Origin: Collinsella aerofaciens
GTDB lineage: Bacteria; Actinomycetota; Coriobacteriia; Coriobacteriales; Coriobacteriaceae
Direction: 5' to 3'
Length of the DNA: 64,000 nt
Assembly (NCBI RefSeq): GCF_002736145.1
Contig: NZ_CP024160.1
Location: 62,001-126,000, forward strand
Numbering within the stretch: the first letter of the stretch is position 1; every line of letters begins with the position of its first letter. The notes under the pieces are model-generated. The model was not told where the DNA came from. It ran no database searches and was given only the letters and a program-made list of their open reading frames with translations. Of this stretch, positions 33,990-41,567 are shown piece after piece. The position numbers were made by a program, and so were the translations under genes.

Positions 33990-34048
33990 ATGAGCGCACG
34001 CCGTTGTCGCTTTGGGATTAATCTCGGAGTTCGGTACGTTTTCTTATG

Positions 34049-34133
34049 AAATTGAACTTTCGAATGAGGTACGGCGCTATACTGCTTGCTAAATTGAACC
34101 TTGGTTCAATTCGTGTTCTATAAATTGAACTTT
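34049..34133 (+). promoter_or_regulatory. Three TTGAAC-type sites upstream of the HTH-aminotransferase fusion
   Basis: The 12-mer AAATTGAACTTT occurs at 34049-34060 and 34122-34133. Between them the 20-base palindrome AATTGAACC-TT-GGTTCAATT spans 34092-34111. A TATACT -10 box lies at 34078-34083. The sites straddle the promoter, as for autoregulation by the downstream HTH protein. Confidence 0.6.
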
Positions 34134-34151
34134 GCCAGCAAGGAGGTTCCT

Positions 34152-35672
34152 GTGGCCCAAGAGACGTTTAGCGATCGCCTGCGACAGACTATGTCCGATC
34201 GCGACGTTCGCCAGTCGGACGTAATCCGCGCATCGGAGATGCTCGGCAAAAAACTCGGCAAGAGTCAGATGAGCCAATATGTGAGCGGCAAGACGATTCC
34301 GCGGCGCGATGTGGCAGAGCTGCTCGCCCGTATTTTGGAGGTCGATGTTACCTGGCTGCTCGCCGGTGACGCCGACCAAGGCGAGGAATCATCTCCCCGC
34401 AACGATTCCAAGCCCGAACCCCATCCCTCAGCTCAAATTGCAAGGAGCGCCACCATGCGTACTTTTTCTAAATCCACCAAGCTCGATAACGTCCTGTATG
34501 ACGTGCGCGGTCCCGTCGTCGACGAGGCCGCCCGTATGGAGGACGAGGGCGAGCGCATCCTCAAGCTCAATATCGGCAACCCGGCGCCCTTCGGTTTCCG
34601 CACGCCCGATGAGGTCATCAAGGACATGCGCCAGCAGCTGCCCGACTGCGAAGGCTATTCCAACTCGCGTGGCCTGTTCTCCGCGCGCAAGGCGATCATG
34701 CAGTATTCGCAGATCAAGGGCTTGCCCAACGTTCAGATGGAGCATATCTACACAGGCAACGGCGTATCCGAGCTCATTCAGCTTTCGATGAACGCGCTGC
34801 TCGACAATGGCGACGAGATTCTGATCCCCAGCCCCGACTATCCGCTCTGGACGGCGTGCGCAACCCTTGCCGGCGGTCATCCCGTGCACTATCTGTGCGA
34901 TGAGCAGGCGGATTGGTATCCCGACCTGGAGGATATGGAGTCCAAGATCACGAGCGCGACCAAAGCCCTCGTCATCATCAACCCCAACAACCCCACGGGT
35001 TCCGTCTATCCGCGCGAGGTGCTCGAGGGCATCGTCGAGGTTGCGCGCAGGCATCAGCTGATGATCTTTGCCGATGAGATCTACGACCGCCTGTGCATGG
35101 ACGGCTACGAGCACGTCTCGATTGCCTCGCTCGCCCCCGACCTGCCCTGCGTTACCTTTAGCGGTCTGTCCAAGTCGCACATGATCGCGGGCTATCGTAT
35201 TGGCTGGATGGTGCTTTCGGGCAACCAGCGCTGCATGAGCGACTTCATCATGGGCATCAACATGCTCTCCAACATGCGCCTGTGCTCCAACGTGCCGGCT
35301 CAGTCGATCGTTCAGACGGCGCTCGGTGGCCATCAGTCCGTCAACGACTACATCCGCCCCGGCGGCCGTGTCTACGAGCAGCGCAACTTTGTGTATGAGG
35401 CGCTCAACAAGATTGACGGCATCTCGGTGGTCAAGCCCCGTGCGGCGTTCTACATCTTCCCCAAGATGGATGTGAAGAAGTTCAACATTACCGATGACGA
35501 GCAGTTCGCCCTTGACCTGCTGCACGAGAAGAAGATCCTGATCACGCGCGGCGGCGGCTTTAACTGGGCTGAGCCCGACCACTTCCGTATCGTGTACCTG
35601 CCGCGCATGGAAGTGCTCAAAGAGTCCCTCGAAGACCTCGCCGACTTCTTCGACCATTACCGCCAGAGCTAG
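34152..35672 (+). CDS. XRE helix-turn-helix fused to class I/II aminotransferase
   Basis: A 506-residue fusion. Residues about 8-75 form a XRE/Cro helix-turn-helix (RQSDVIRASEMLGKKLGKSQMSQYVSGKTIPRRDVAELLARIL). A Pro/Ser linker follows, and from about residue 102 there is a full AlaA-like PLP aminotransferase (LNIGNPAPFGFRTPDEV, YTGNGVSELIQLS, INPNNPTGSVYP, PLP lysine in FSGLSKSHMIAGYRIGW). The C-terminal domain is complete, so it may be an active alanine-type aminotransferase that also binds DNA. GTG 34152 follows AAGGAGG. An inner AAGGAG plus ATG 34455 could give the enzyme alone. Not a GntR/MocR fusion. Confidence 0.87.
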   Translation: MAQETFSDRLRQTMSDRDVRQSDVIRASEMLGKKLGKSQMSQYVSGKTIPRRDVAELLARILEVDVTWLLAGDADQGEESSPRNDSKPEPHPSAQIARSATMRTFSKSTKLDNVLYDVRGPVVDEAARMEDEGERILKLNIGNPAPFGFRTPDEVIKDMRQQLPDCEGYSNSRGLFSARKAIMQYSQIKGLPNVQMEHIYTGNGVSELIQLSMNALLDNGDEILIPSPDYPLWTACATLAGGHPVHYLCDEQADWYPDLEDMESKITSATKALVIINPNNPTGSVYPREVLEGIVEVARRHQLMIFADEIYDRLCMDGYEHVSIASLAPDLPCVTFSGLSKSHMIAGYRIGWMVLSGNQRCMSDFIMGINMLSNMRLCSNVPAQSIVQTALGGHQSVNDYIRPGGRVYEQRNFVYEALNKIDGISVVKPRAAFYIFPKMDVKKFNITDDEQFALDLLHEKKILITRGGGFNWAEPDHFRIVYLPRMEVLKESLEDLADFFDHYRQS

Positions 35673-35696
35673 TGGGATAGAAGCTCCGCACTATGA

Positions 35697-35732
35697 AAAG
35701 CTCCCTGCAGTTGTTTTGCTGCAGGGAGCTTT
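35697..35732. terminator. Bidirectional terminator between the fusion gene and deformylase-like gene
   Basis: 14-base arms AAAGCTCCCTGCAG and complement with a 8-base loop, followed by TTCTT on the plus strand and AAAAG-type ends on the other. Confidence 0.85.
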
Positions 35733-35747
35733 CTTGAATCGGCGGAA

Positions 35748-36158
35748 CTATATAACAATCCCGTTGCAGTGGTCGATTTCGTGTTGGATGATCTCGGCGG
35801 TGTAGCCCGAGAAGTTCTTGATGCGGTGGACGAAGTTCTCGTCCAGATATTCCACCTTAATGCGACGATAACGAGTGCAGGGACGCTCGCCGACGAGAGA
35901 AAGACATCCTTCGCTCGTCTGGTAGGCATTGACCTGCTCAAGAATTTGCGGGTTGTACATAAGCAGCGACTTGCTGCCGTCCTTTACGCAGATGATGCGT
36001 TTGCGCACACCGATCATGTTGGCGGCGAGGCCCACGCACTCGTGCTCATGCTCGTGGAGCGTATCCAGAAGATCCTGTCCGGTCGCGGCATCTTCTGGGC
36101 CGGCGTTTTCGGAAGGCAGGCGCAAAAAGAACTCGGATTTCATGATGGGCTTAATCAT
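35748..36158 (-). CDS. Peptide-deformylase family protein
   Basis: A 136-residue deformylase. Motif II is SEGCLS and motif III is QHEIDHCNG, so the metal ligands and catalytic Glu are intact. Motif I is VGLAANMIG where the canonical enzymes have a Gln that stabilises the oxyanion; here it is Met. It is shorter than housekeeping Def (about 165-180 residues). It may deformylate nascent peptides or a special substrate. Compare the degenerate paralogue at 28048, which keeps the Gln but loses the Glu. Confidence 0.85.
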   Translation of the reverse strand: MIKPIMKSEFFLRLPSENAGPEDAATGQDLLDTLHEHEHECVGLAANMIGVRKRIICVKDGSKSLLMYNPQILEQVNAYQTSEGCLSLVGERPCTRYRRIKVEYLDENFVHRIKNFSGYTAEIIQHEIDHCNGIVI

Positions 36159-36203
36159 GGCGGGCTCCTTAGGGTGGACACGTTTGGTTCAGGCCATGAT
36201 ACC

Positions 36204-36215
36204 GCGACATGTCGC
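36204..36215. promoter_or_regulatory. Palindrome GCGACATGTCGC in a divergent promoter region
   Basis: A perfect 12-base palindrome 46 bases upstream of the deformylase-like start and 158 bases before the RGG-protein gene. Its role is unknown. The stretch 36275-36372 before the RGG gene has small GC-rich hairpins (GCGCAAAGAGTGCGC, GCCCCGCGAATGGGGC). Confidence 0.35.
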
Positions 36216-36372
36216 ATTAATGTGTGCACATAGATTCTGCAGCTAGATTGGCGGGCGACACCATAAACTAATGGGCGTTTTGCCGAGAGGCATGAATGTT
36301 TAAAGCGCAAAGAGTGCGCGACGGGCCCCGCGAATGGGGCGATGATGCCCGAGAGGGCCAAGAAGGAGTCTC

Positions 36373-37266
36373 ATGTCCGAGAACGAAGAGATCATGAACG
36401 AGACCGAGAACGAGACCATGGCTGCCGAGGTAGAGGCAGTCGAGACCGTGGAGACCGAAGCTGCCGAGGTTGAGGCTGCTGACGAGGTTTCCGCCGAGGA
36501 GGAGGCCGAGGTTGTCGAGGCCGCCGTTGATTACGATGACGAAGAGCTGATGGACAAGATGCAGAAGGCCGCCCGTCTGCTGCGTAGCCGTCGCTTTGCT
36601 ATTTCCAAGGAGGAGGAGGCCAAGGCCGAGCGCATGGCGAACATCGAGCGCGCCATCAAGCTTCTTGACCTCAAGCCCAAGATGGAGCAGAAGGAAATGT
36701 CCGACCTGCTCGGCATGCGCCTCCGCGAGCTCGATGGTCTGATGGCCGAGGCCGAGGCTGCCGATCTGGTCGGCCGCATCGACGACGCCGAGGGCGATAT
36801 GCGCAAGATCGTCGTCTTCGCTGCCGAGGATGCCGCTGAGGGCCTGGTCGAGCTTGCCAACAAGAAGGAGAAGCTCTTGCCCGAGCTTTCTTACGAGGAG
36901 GCCACCGAGCTGATGGCCGCTCTCGATAAGGTTATTGCTCCGCTCGTCGCCATGGGCCTGGACGAGGACCGCGGTCCTCGCGGCGGCCGTGACGATCGCG
37001 GTGGTCGTGGCGGCGACCGTGGCGGTCGCGGCGGCTTTGGCGATCGCGGTGGCCGTGGTGGCGACCGTGGCGGTCGCGGTGGCGATCGCGGCGGCCGTGG
37101 CGGCGACCGTGGCGGTCGCGGCGGCTTCGGCGGCAACCGTGGTGGCTATGGCGACCGTGGTGGTAACCGTGGCGGCTTCGGCGGCAACCGTGGTAACGAT
37201 CGCGGCGGTCGCGGTGGCGACCGTGGCGGCCGCAACGGTGGCGGCTTCCGCGGCAACCGCTTCTAG
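36373..37266 (+). CDS. Winged-helix protein with acidic N-terminus and RGG-rich tail
   Basis: A 297-residue protein in three parts. Residues 1-58 are highly acidic (Glu, Val, Ala). Residues about 60-195 contain a MarR-like winged-helix segment (IERAIKLLDLKPKMEQKEMSDLLGMRLRELDGLMAEAEAADLV). Residues about 200-297 are a low-complexity Gly/Arg/Asp tail with many RGG and GGDRGG units. RGG tails bind RNA in eukaryotes and drive condensation; in a bacterium this is inference. AGAAGGAG precedes ATG 36373. The long GC-rich leader may be structured. Its native role is not known. Confidence 0.8.
   Translation: MSENEEIMNETENETMAAEVEAVETVETEAAEVEAADEVSAEEEAEVVEAAVDYDDEELMDKMQKAARLLRSRRFAISKEEEAKAERMANIERAIKLLDLKPKMEQKEMSDLLGMRLRELDGLMAEAEAADLVGRIDDAEGDMRKIVVFAAEDAAEGLVELANKKEKLLPELSYEEATELMAALDKVIAPLVAMGLDEDRGPRGGRDDRGGRGGDRGGRGGFGDRGGRGGDRGGRGGDRGGRGGDRGGRGGFGGNRGGYGDRGGNRGGFGGNRGNDRGGRGGDRGGRNGGGFRGNRF
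36965..37262 (+). repeat. Tandem DNA repeats encoding the RGG tail
   Basis: Units such as GGCGACCGTGGCGGTCGC recur about a dozen times with small changes. The synonymous variation shows that the protein sequence, not just the DNA, is kept. Such repeats can change in number by slippage. Confidence 0.75.
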
Positions 37267-37268
37267 GG

Positions 37269-37295
37269 GTTACGCGGTTCTACGAACCGCGTAAC
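37269..37295 (+). terminator. 12-base stem GTTACGCGGTTC with TAC loop
   Basis: Perfect 12-base arms with a three-base loop, directly after the RGG-protein stop. No T-run follows. Confidence 0.7.
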
Positions 37296-37306
37296 TAGTT
37301 GACGCT

Positions 37307-37407
37307 GCGCGCCCACCAGAGCGACAACTTGTCATTCAAAGAGGACGGCATGACCAGAAGGTCTATGCCGTCCTCTTTTCATGCCAATTTGTTCGCTCTG
37401 GTGGGCG
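37307..37407 (+). terminator. Nested hairpins with intrinsic terminator after the RGG gene
   Basis: An inner hairpin (AGAGGACGGCAT ... ATGCCGTCCTCTTTTC, 37340-37379) has the form of an intrinsic terminator. It lies inside an outer pair of arms reading GCGCCCACCAGAGCGA and its exact complement. Confidence 0.75.
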
Positions 37408-37455
37408 CTCGCTGTCGTTGCCGAAACATCGGCGTTGCCTTTGTTGCCATAGTCA

Positions 37456-37499
37456 TTGGGGACGTTCTTGTTTGACTAGTCGTTTAAGAACGTCCCCAA
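37456..37499. repeat. Inverted repeat TTGGGGACGTTCTT-N16-complement
   Basis: Perfect 14-base arms with a 16-base spacer; the outer AGTC/GACT bases extend the pairing past one mismatch. The arms contain GGGGAC, as in the other palindromes. Confidence 0.8.
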
Positions 37500-37511
37500 C
37501 GACTACATAGG

Positions 37512-37579
37512 ATGAGAGTGGATAATCTCCCGGTTTGAGCCTGCATTCAAACTCAAAGTGGGAGATTATCCACTCTCAT
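37512..37579. repeat. Perfect 20-base inverted repeat with inner stem
   Basis: The left arm starts ATGAGAGTGGATAATC and the right arm is its exact complement over 20 bases. The 28-base loop has an inner TTTGAG/CTCAAA stem. Confidence 0.85.
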
Positions 37580-37619
37580 TTGTTGTGTGTCCGAAAATTC
37601 ACGCTCGTTTCTATGCTGC

Positions 37620-38207
37620 CTACATTTGCAGGAACAGTTCGTGGAGGCGGGTGTCTTCATCGAGTTCGGGGTGGAAGGTTACGCCGAGCTGGTTGCCCTG
37701 GCGGGCGGCGACGATGCGGCCATCGACCTCTGCCAAGGCCTTGGCGTCGCCGTGGACCTTGACGATGCGGGGCGCGCGGATAAACGTTAGCGGCACTTCA
37801 CCGTCGATGCCGTCTACCTGTCCCTTGGTGCGAAAACTGCCGAGTTGTCTTCCATAGGCATTGCGCTCGACAAGTACATCCATGGTTGCCAAACGCGGCG
37901 TGCCCTTATCGTCATGGGCGGCAAGGTCGTGAGCCAGCAGAATCAGGCCGGCGCAGGTGCCCAGGACGGGCATGCCTTCAGCGATACGGGTACGAAGCTC
38001 CTCGAGCATGCCCAACTCATCAAGCAGTTTCCCTTGAACGGTAGACTCGCCGCCGGGAAGTACCAGACGGTCAAAGTTCTGCTTCAAATCAGCCGCCTGC
38101 CTCAGCTCAATACAACGTGCGCCCAGCTCGGACAGCCTCGCCTCGTGCTCGGCAAAAGCACCTTGGACCGCCAGCACGGCGACCGTCTGGTCTGCGTAAT
38201 CGCTCAT
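37620..38207 (-). CDS. pdxT: PdxT, glutaminase subunit of PLP synthase
   Basis: A 195-residue class I glutaminase. VLAVQGAFAEHEARL opens the protein, LPGGESTV is the family signature, GTCAGLILLA has the nucleophile Cys, and TFHPEL has the catalytic His and Glu. It supplies ammonia to PdxS for pyridoxal 5'-phosphate synthesis. It lies 20 bases after pdxS and forms a two-gene operon with it. Confidence 0.94.
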   Translation of the reverse strand: MSDYADQTVAVLAVQGAFAEHEARLSELGARCIELRQAADLKQNFDRLVLPGGESTVQGKLLDELGMLEELRTRIAEGMPVLGTCAGLILLAHDLAAHDDKGTPRLATMDVLVERNAYGRQLGSFRTKGQVDGIDGEVPLTFIRAPRIVKVHGDAKALAEVDGRIVAARQGNQLGVTFHPELDEDTRLHELFLQM

Positions 38208-38227
38208 GTGCGATCCTTTCTGCCGGA

Positions 38228-39118
38228 CTAGCGTCCGCGCTCCTCCATGATGATCTCGATCTCGTCAGCGTTGATACCGACCATGGCCTCGCCCAGGTCC
38301 TCCGAAAGCTCGGCGATGAGCTTGGCATCGGTGAAGTTTGCCACGGCCTTGACGATGGCGGCGGCGCGCTTGGCGGGGTCGCCGCTCTTAAAGATGCCCG
38401 AGCCGACAAAGACGCCCTCGGCGCCCAGCTGCATCATCAGCGCGGCGTCGGCGGGGGTCGCGACTCCGCCGGCGGCAAAGTTTACGACGGGGAGCTTGCC
38501 CGTGGCATGGACCTCGCGCACCAGCTCGACCGGAACCTGCAGCTGCTTGGCTGCCTCAAAGAGCTCGTCGTCGCGCAGAGCAACAACGTCGCGGATCTGC
38601 TTTTGGATCTTGCGCATGTGACGCACGGCCTGAACGACGTCGCCCGTGCCCGGCTCGCCCTTGGTACGAATCATCGTGGCGCCCTCAGCAACACGGCGCA
38701 ACGCCTCGCCCAGATCGCGGGCGCCGCAGACAAACGGCACGTCAAACTGGGTCTTGTCGATGTGATAGACATCATCGGCGGGGGAGAGGACCTCGGATTC
38801 GTCGATGTAGTCGATTTCGATGGCCTGCAGGATCTGCGCCTCGACCATGTGGCCGATACGGCACTTGGCCATAACGGGGATGGAGACAGCTTTTTGGATG
38901 CCCTTGATCATCTTGGGGTCGCTCATGCGCGAGACGCCGCCTGCGGCGCGGATGTCGGCCGGGATGCGCTCGAGCGCCATGACGGCGCAGGCGCCCGCCT
39001 CCTCGGCGATGCGTGCTTGCTCGGGCGTGGTGACGTCCATGATGACGCCGCCCTTGAGCATCTGCGCGAGCTCGCGATTGAGTTTGACGCGATCGGCCTT
39101 GCTGGTCTGTTCTGCCAT
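38228..39118 (-). CDS. pdxS: PdxS, PLP synthase subunit
   Basis: A 296-residue TIM barrel that makes PLP from ribose 5-phosphate, glyceraldehyde 3-phosphate and ammonia from Pdx[39 protein letters not shown] (first Schiff-base Lys), RTKGEPGTG (second Lys) and [20 protein letters not shown] are all present. ATG 39118 follows AAGGGAGC. The divergent MocR gene at 39264 is very likely its regulator. Confidence 0.95.
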   Translation of the reverse strand: MAEQTSKADRVKLNRELAQMLKGGVIMDVTTPEQARIAEEAGACAVMALERIPADIRAAGGVSRMSDPKMIKGIQKAVSIPVMAKCRIGHMVEAQILQAIEIDYIDESEVLSPADDVYHIDKTQFDVPFVCGARDLGEALRRVAEGATMIRTKGEPGTGDVVQAVRHMRKIQKQIRDVVALRDDELFEAAKQLQVPVELVREVHATGKLPVVNFAAGGVATPADAALMMQLGAEGVFVGSGIFKSGDPAKRAAAIVKAVANFTDAKLIAELSEDLGEAMVGINADEIEIIMEERGR

Positions 39119-39208
39119 GGTTGCTCCCTTGGTTGGCATGTACATTGCTTGACGGAACATCCTATCGGGGAGCTGGGTATGGCGAAATACTCAGTTTTCG
39201 AGATAATA

Positions 39209-39252
39209 ACAAGGTCAGACTAATGCCAGATTGAATGACTCGACAAGGTCAG
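39209..39252. promoter_or_regulatory. Direct repeat ACAAGGTCAG, likely PdxR operator
   Basis: ACAAGGTCAG occurs at 39209-39218 and 39243-39252 in the intergenic region between pdxS and the MocR gene. PdxR-type MocR regulators are known to bind direct repeats. The second copy lies 11 bases before the regulator's ATG, which suits autorepression. Confidence 0.55.
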
Positions 39253-39263
39253 GTGACAAACTC

Positions 39264-40679
39264 ATGCTTGACTATAATTTGGAAAACCGCGGCGAAGCAT
39301 CGCTCTATGAGTATGTTTACCAGCAAATTCGAGATGATATCGTAGCTGGACGCATTGCGGCGGGGGAACATCTGCCGTCTAAGCGCGCCTTTGCCAATCA
39401 TCTGGGAATTAGTGTCATTACAATCGAAAATGCATATAGCCAGTTGCTTGCCGAGGGTTATATTTGCTCAAAGCCGCGCCGTGGTTACTACGCGTGCGAA
39501 CTTCCGGATGCGCCGGTTTTGTCTTTGGCCGCGGGGGATATCGACCGAGATGCTGTCTCTGTTGGCCCCAGCGCGCATGATTCCGACGGACAGACCGAGC
39601 AGTTCGAGGCTCTTTCTCCTTCCGCCTTGGAGGCGGCGCGGCTTTGGCAAAGCGCGCTACGGGCGACACTGATGTCCGAAGACGAACGTGAAATCTTTTC
39701 GCCCGCGCCGGCGCAGGGCACCGCTCGGCTGCGACGTGCGATTGCGCACCATCTACGCGGGACGAGGGGTATGAATGTCAATCCCGACAATATCGTTATC
39801 GGTGCGGGCGCCCAGTTGCTCGATACCATGTTGGTTCAGCTGCTTGGCACGGACAAGATATATGCCGTTGAGGATCCGGGCTATTTGCGCCTGACGCGCA
39901 TCTATCAGGCTATGGGTTGCGAAGTGCGTCATATCCCGTTGGACGGTGAGGGCGTGGACTTGAGCGCTCTGCAGAAAACCGGGGCGGATGTCCTTCACCT
40001 GATGCCGTCTCACCAATATCCGACCGGCCTTGTGACGAGCATTGCACGTCGCTATGCGCTGCTGAGCTGGGCCGCCGAACGGCCGAGTCGATATCTCATC
40101 GAAGACGACTTTGATTGCGAGTTTCGTCTGGCCGGCAAGCCGATTCCCGCGCTCGCGTCGATCGATGCCGCTCAATCGGTCATCTACACCAACACCTTTT
40201 CAAAAAGTCTGTCGTCGGCCCTGCGTTTGGCGTATATGGTCCTGCCTGATGAGCTGATGGAACGGTTTAGGCGCAACCTTGGTTTTTACGCCTCGTCGGT
40301 GAGTTCTGTTGACCAGGTCGCTTTGGCTCGTTTACTGGAATCAGGCGATTACGAGCGCCATGTAAACCGGGTCCGCGTTCGCGCTCGCGAGACACGCGAT
40401 GGCCTGGCGTCGCTTGTGCGGAAAGCGTTTCCAGCAGGGGAGGTCTCGATCGAACATGCAGATGCGGGCCTTTACTGCACTGTTGCCCTGGCCGAGGACA
40501 AGGCGGGGGAGAGTTTCGCGAAGGCTCTCGCTGACGCTCGTATTTCCTATGTCAACATCGCCGATTGCCTGTGGACGGCTGATCGGGCATCGACTAAGAA
40601 CGCTCCATCTCGCGTCCTCATACAATACGACGACCTGAGCCCTCAGTCGCTCAGTGTTCTTCAAGAGCAGCTGCAATAA
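39264..40679 (+). CDS. pdxR: MocR-family regulator, PdxR-like
   Basis: A 471-residue GntR winged helix (YEYVYQQIRDDIVAGRIAAGEHLPSKRAFANHLGISVITIENAY) fused to a class I aminotransferase fold with the PLP lysine in YTNTFSKSLSSALRLAYM. Divergence from pdxST and direct repeats in the shared promoter identify it as PdxR-like: it senses PLP and activates pdxST. ATG 39264 is preferred to a TTG at 39231. A bidirectional hairpin follows. Confidence 0.87.
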   Translation: MLDYNLENRGEASLYEYVYQQIRDDIVAGRIAAGEHLPSKRAFANHLGISVITIENAYSQLLAEGYICSKPRRGYYACELPDAPVLSLAAGDIDRDAVSVGPSAHDSDGQTEQFEALSPSALEAARLWQSALRATLMSEDEREIFSPAPAQGTARLRRAIAHHLRGTRGMNVNPDNIVIGAGAQLLDTMLVQLLGTDKIYAVEDPGYLRLTRIYQAMGCEVRHIPLDGEGVDLSALQKTGADVLHLMPSHQYPTGLVTSIARRYALLSWAAERPSRYLIEDDFDCEFRLAGKPIPALASIDAAQSVIYTNTFSKSLSSALRLAYMVLPDELMERFRRNLGFYASSVSSVDQVALARLLESGDYERHVNRVRVRARETRDGLASLVRKAFPAGEVSIEHADAGLYCTVALAEDKAGESFAKALADARISYVNIADCLWTADRASTKNAPSRVLIQYDDLSPQSLSVLQEQLQ

Positions 40680-40689
40680 TCCCACGAAG

Positions 40690-40717
40690 AAGGCCCGAAC
40701 CATGCGGTCCGGGCCTT
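40690..40717. terminator. Bidirectional terminator between pdxR and rubrerythrin
   Basis: AAGGCCCGAACC and GGTCCGGGCCTT pair with one wobble pair and a 4-base loop, just after the pdxR stop and 34 bases from the rubrerythrin stop. Confidence 0.75.
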
Positions 40718-40750
40718 ATCGAGCTAAAGATTATCTCTCAGGCGGCTGGC

Positions 40751-41311
40751 TTAGCCAAAGTAGCGCTTGAGCAGACCGGCGAAAGCCTTGCCGTGGCGAG
40801 CCTCGTCGCGAGCCATCTCGTGCACGGTGTCGTGGATGGCATCGAGGCCAGCGGCCTTGGCGCGCTTGGCAAGATCGGTCTTGCCGGCGGTGGCGCCGTT
40901 CTCGGCCTCAACGCGCATCTCGAGGTTCTTCTTGGTGGAGTCGGTCACGACCTCGCCCAGGAGCTCGGCGAACTTGGCGGCGTGCTCGGCCTCCTCGTGG
41001 GCAGCCTTCTCCCAGTACAGACCGATCTCGGGATAACCCTCGCGATGGGCGACGCGAGCCATGGCCAGGTACATACCGACCTCGGAGCACTCGCCCTCAA
41101 AGTTGGCGCGCAGGTCGGCAACGATGTCCTCGGAGACGCCCTCCATCTTGGCGACGCCCACGACGTGCTCGGCAGCCCACTCGAGCTGGCCCTCCTCCTG
41201 CTTCAGGAAACGAGAACCGGGAACACCACACTGGGGGCACTTGAAGTCCTCGGGCAGCTGGTCGCCGTCGAACTCTTCCACATAACCGCAAACGGGGCAA
41301 ACAAACTTCAT
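40751..41311 (-). CDS. Reverse rubrerythrin
   Basis: A 186-residue protein with an N-terminal rubredoxin domain (CPVCGY and CPQCGVP iron sites) followed by a ferritin-like four-helix domain ([57 protein letters not shown]). The order is reversed relative to classic rubrerythrin, as in the clostridial NADH peroxidase components. It removes hydrogen peroxide and oxygen in an anaerobe. ATG 41311 follows AAAGGAT. Confidence 0.92.
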   Translation of the reverse strand: MKFVCPVCGYVEEFDGDQLPEDFKCPQCGVPGSRFLKQEEGQLEWAAEHVVGVAKMEGVSEDIVADLRANFEGECSEVGMYLAMARVAHREGYPEIGLYWEKAAHEEAEHAAKFAELLGEVVTDSTKKNLEMRVEAENGATAGKTDLAKRAKAAGLDAIHDTVHEMARDEARHGKAFAGLLKRYFG

Positions 41312-41469
41312 GATTCGATCCTTTCGATCGATGGCGATTGTGCGCTCGTCCGGTCCCGTAAGGGCCCTCTCCGGACGTGCGTCTTGACGAGTTCTATTAT
41401 CCATAAATGAGACCGAATGTGAAGCCTATTAGGAATGATTTTTAATAAAACAATTTTGGCATGTGAAGA

Positions 41470-41549
41470 TGTTGATTGATTAACGATTGCTAGACCTCGT
41501 GCGACCTCCGCCGAGTACAATCGGTCGAGCAAATGTTGACCAATCAACA
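41470..41549 (+). promoter_or_regulatory. Two TGTTGA-N4-TCAACA-type sites around the adh promoter
   Basis: A perfect dyad TGTTGA-CCAA-TCAACA lies at 41534-41549 and a diverged copy (TGTTGA-TTGA-TTAACG) at 41470-41485. TACAAT at 41516-41521 is a -10 box between them. This is a repressor-style layout for the dehydrogenase operon; the regulator is not in the immediate vicinity. Confidence 0.5.
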
Positions 41550-41567
41550 AATGAAGGAGCTTCCTTT

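Larger units (their letters stand above)
37267..37619. other. 353-base gap packed with hairpins, no gene
   Basis: The gap between the convergent RGG-protein and pdxT genes holds five separate inverted repeats and no coding frame I would support. These are a 12-base stem at 37269-37295, nested stems at 37307-37407 with an inner terminator, a 14-base stem at 37456-37499, and a 20-base stem at 37512-37579 that contains its own inner stem. Confidence 0.75.

Noticed and set aside
36891-37136. Proline-rich minus-strand frame in the RGG region
   Set aside because: It is the antisense of the Gly/Arg repeats and has no start signal.
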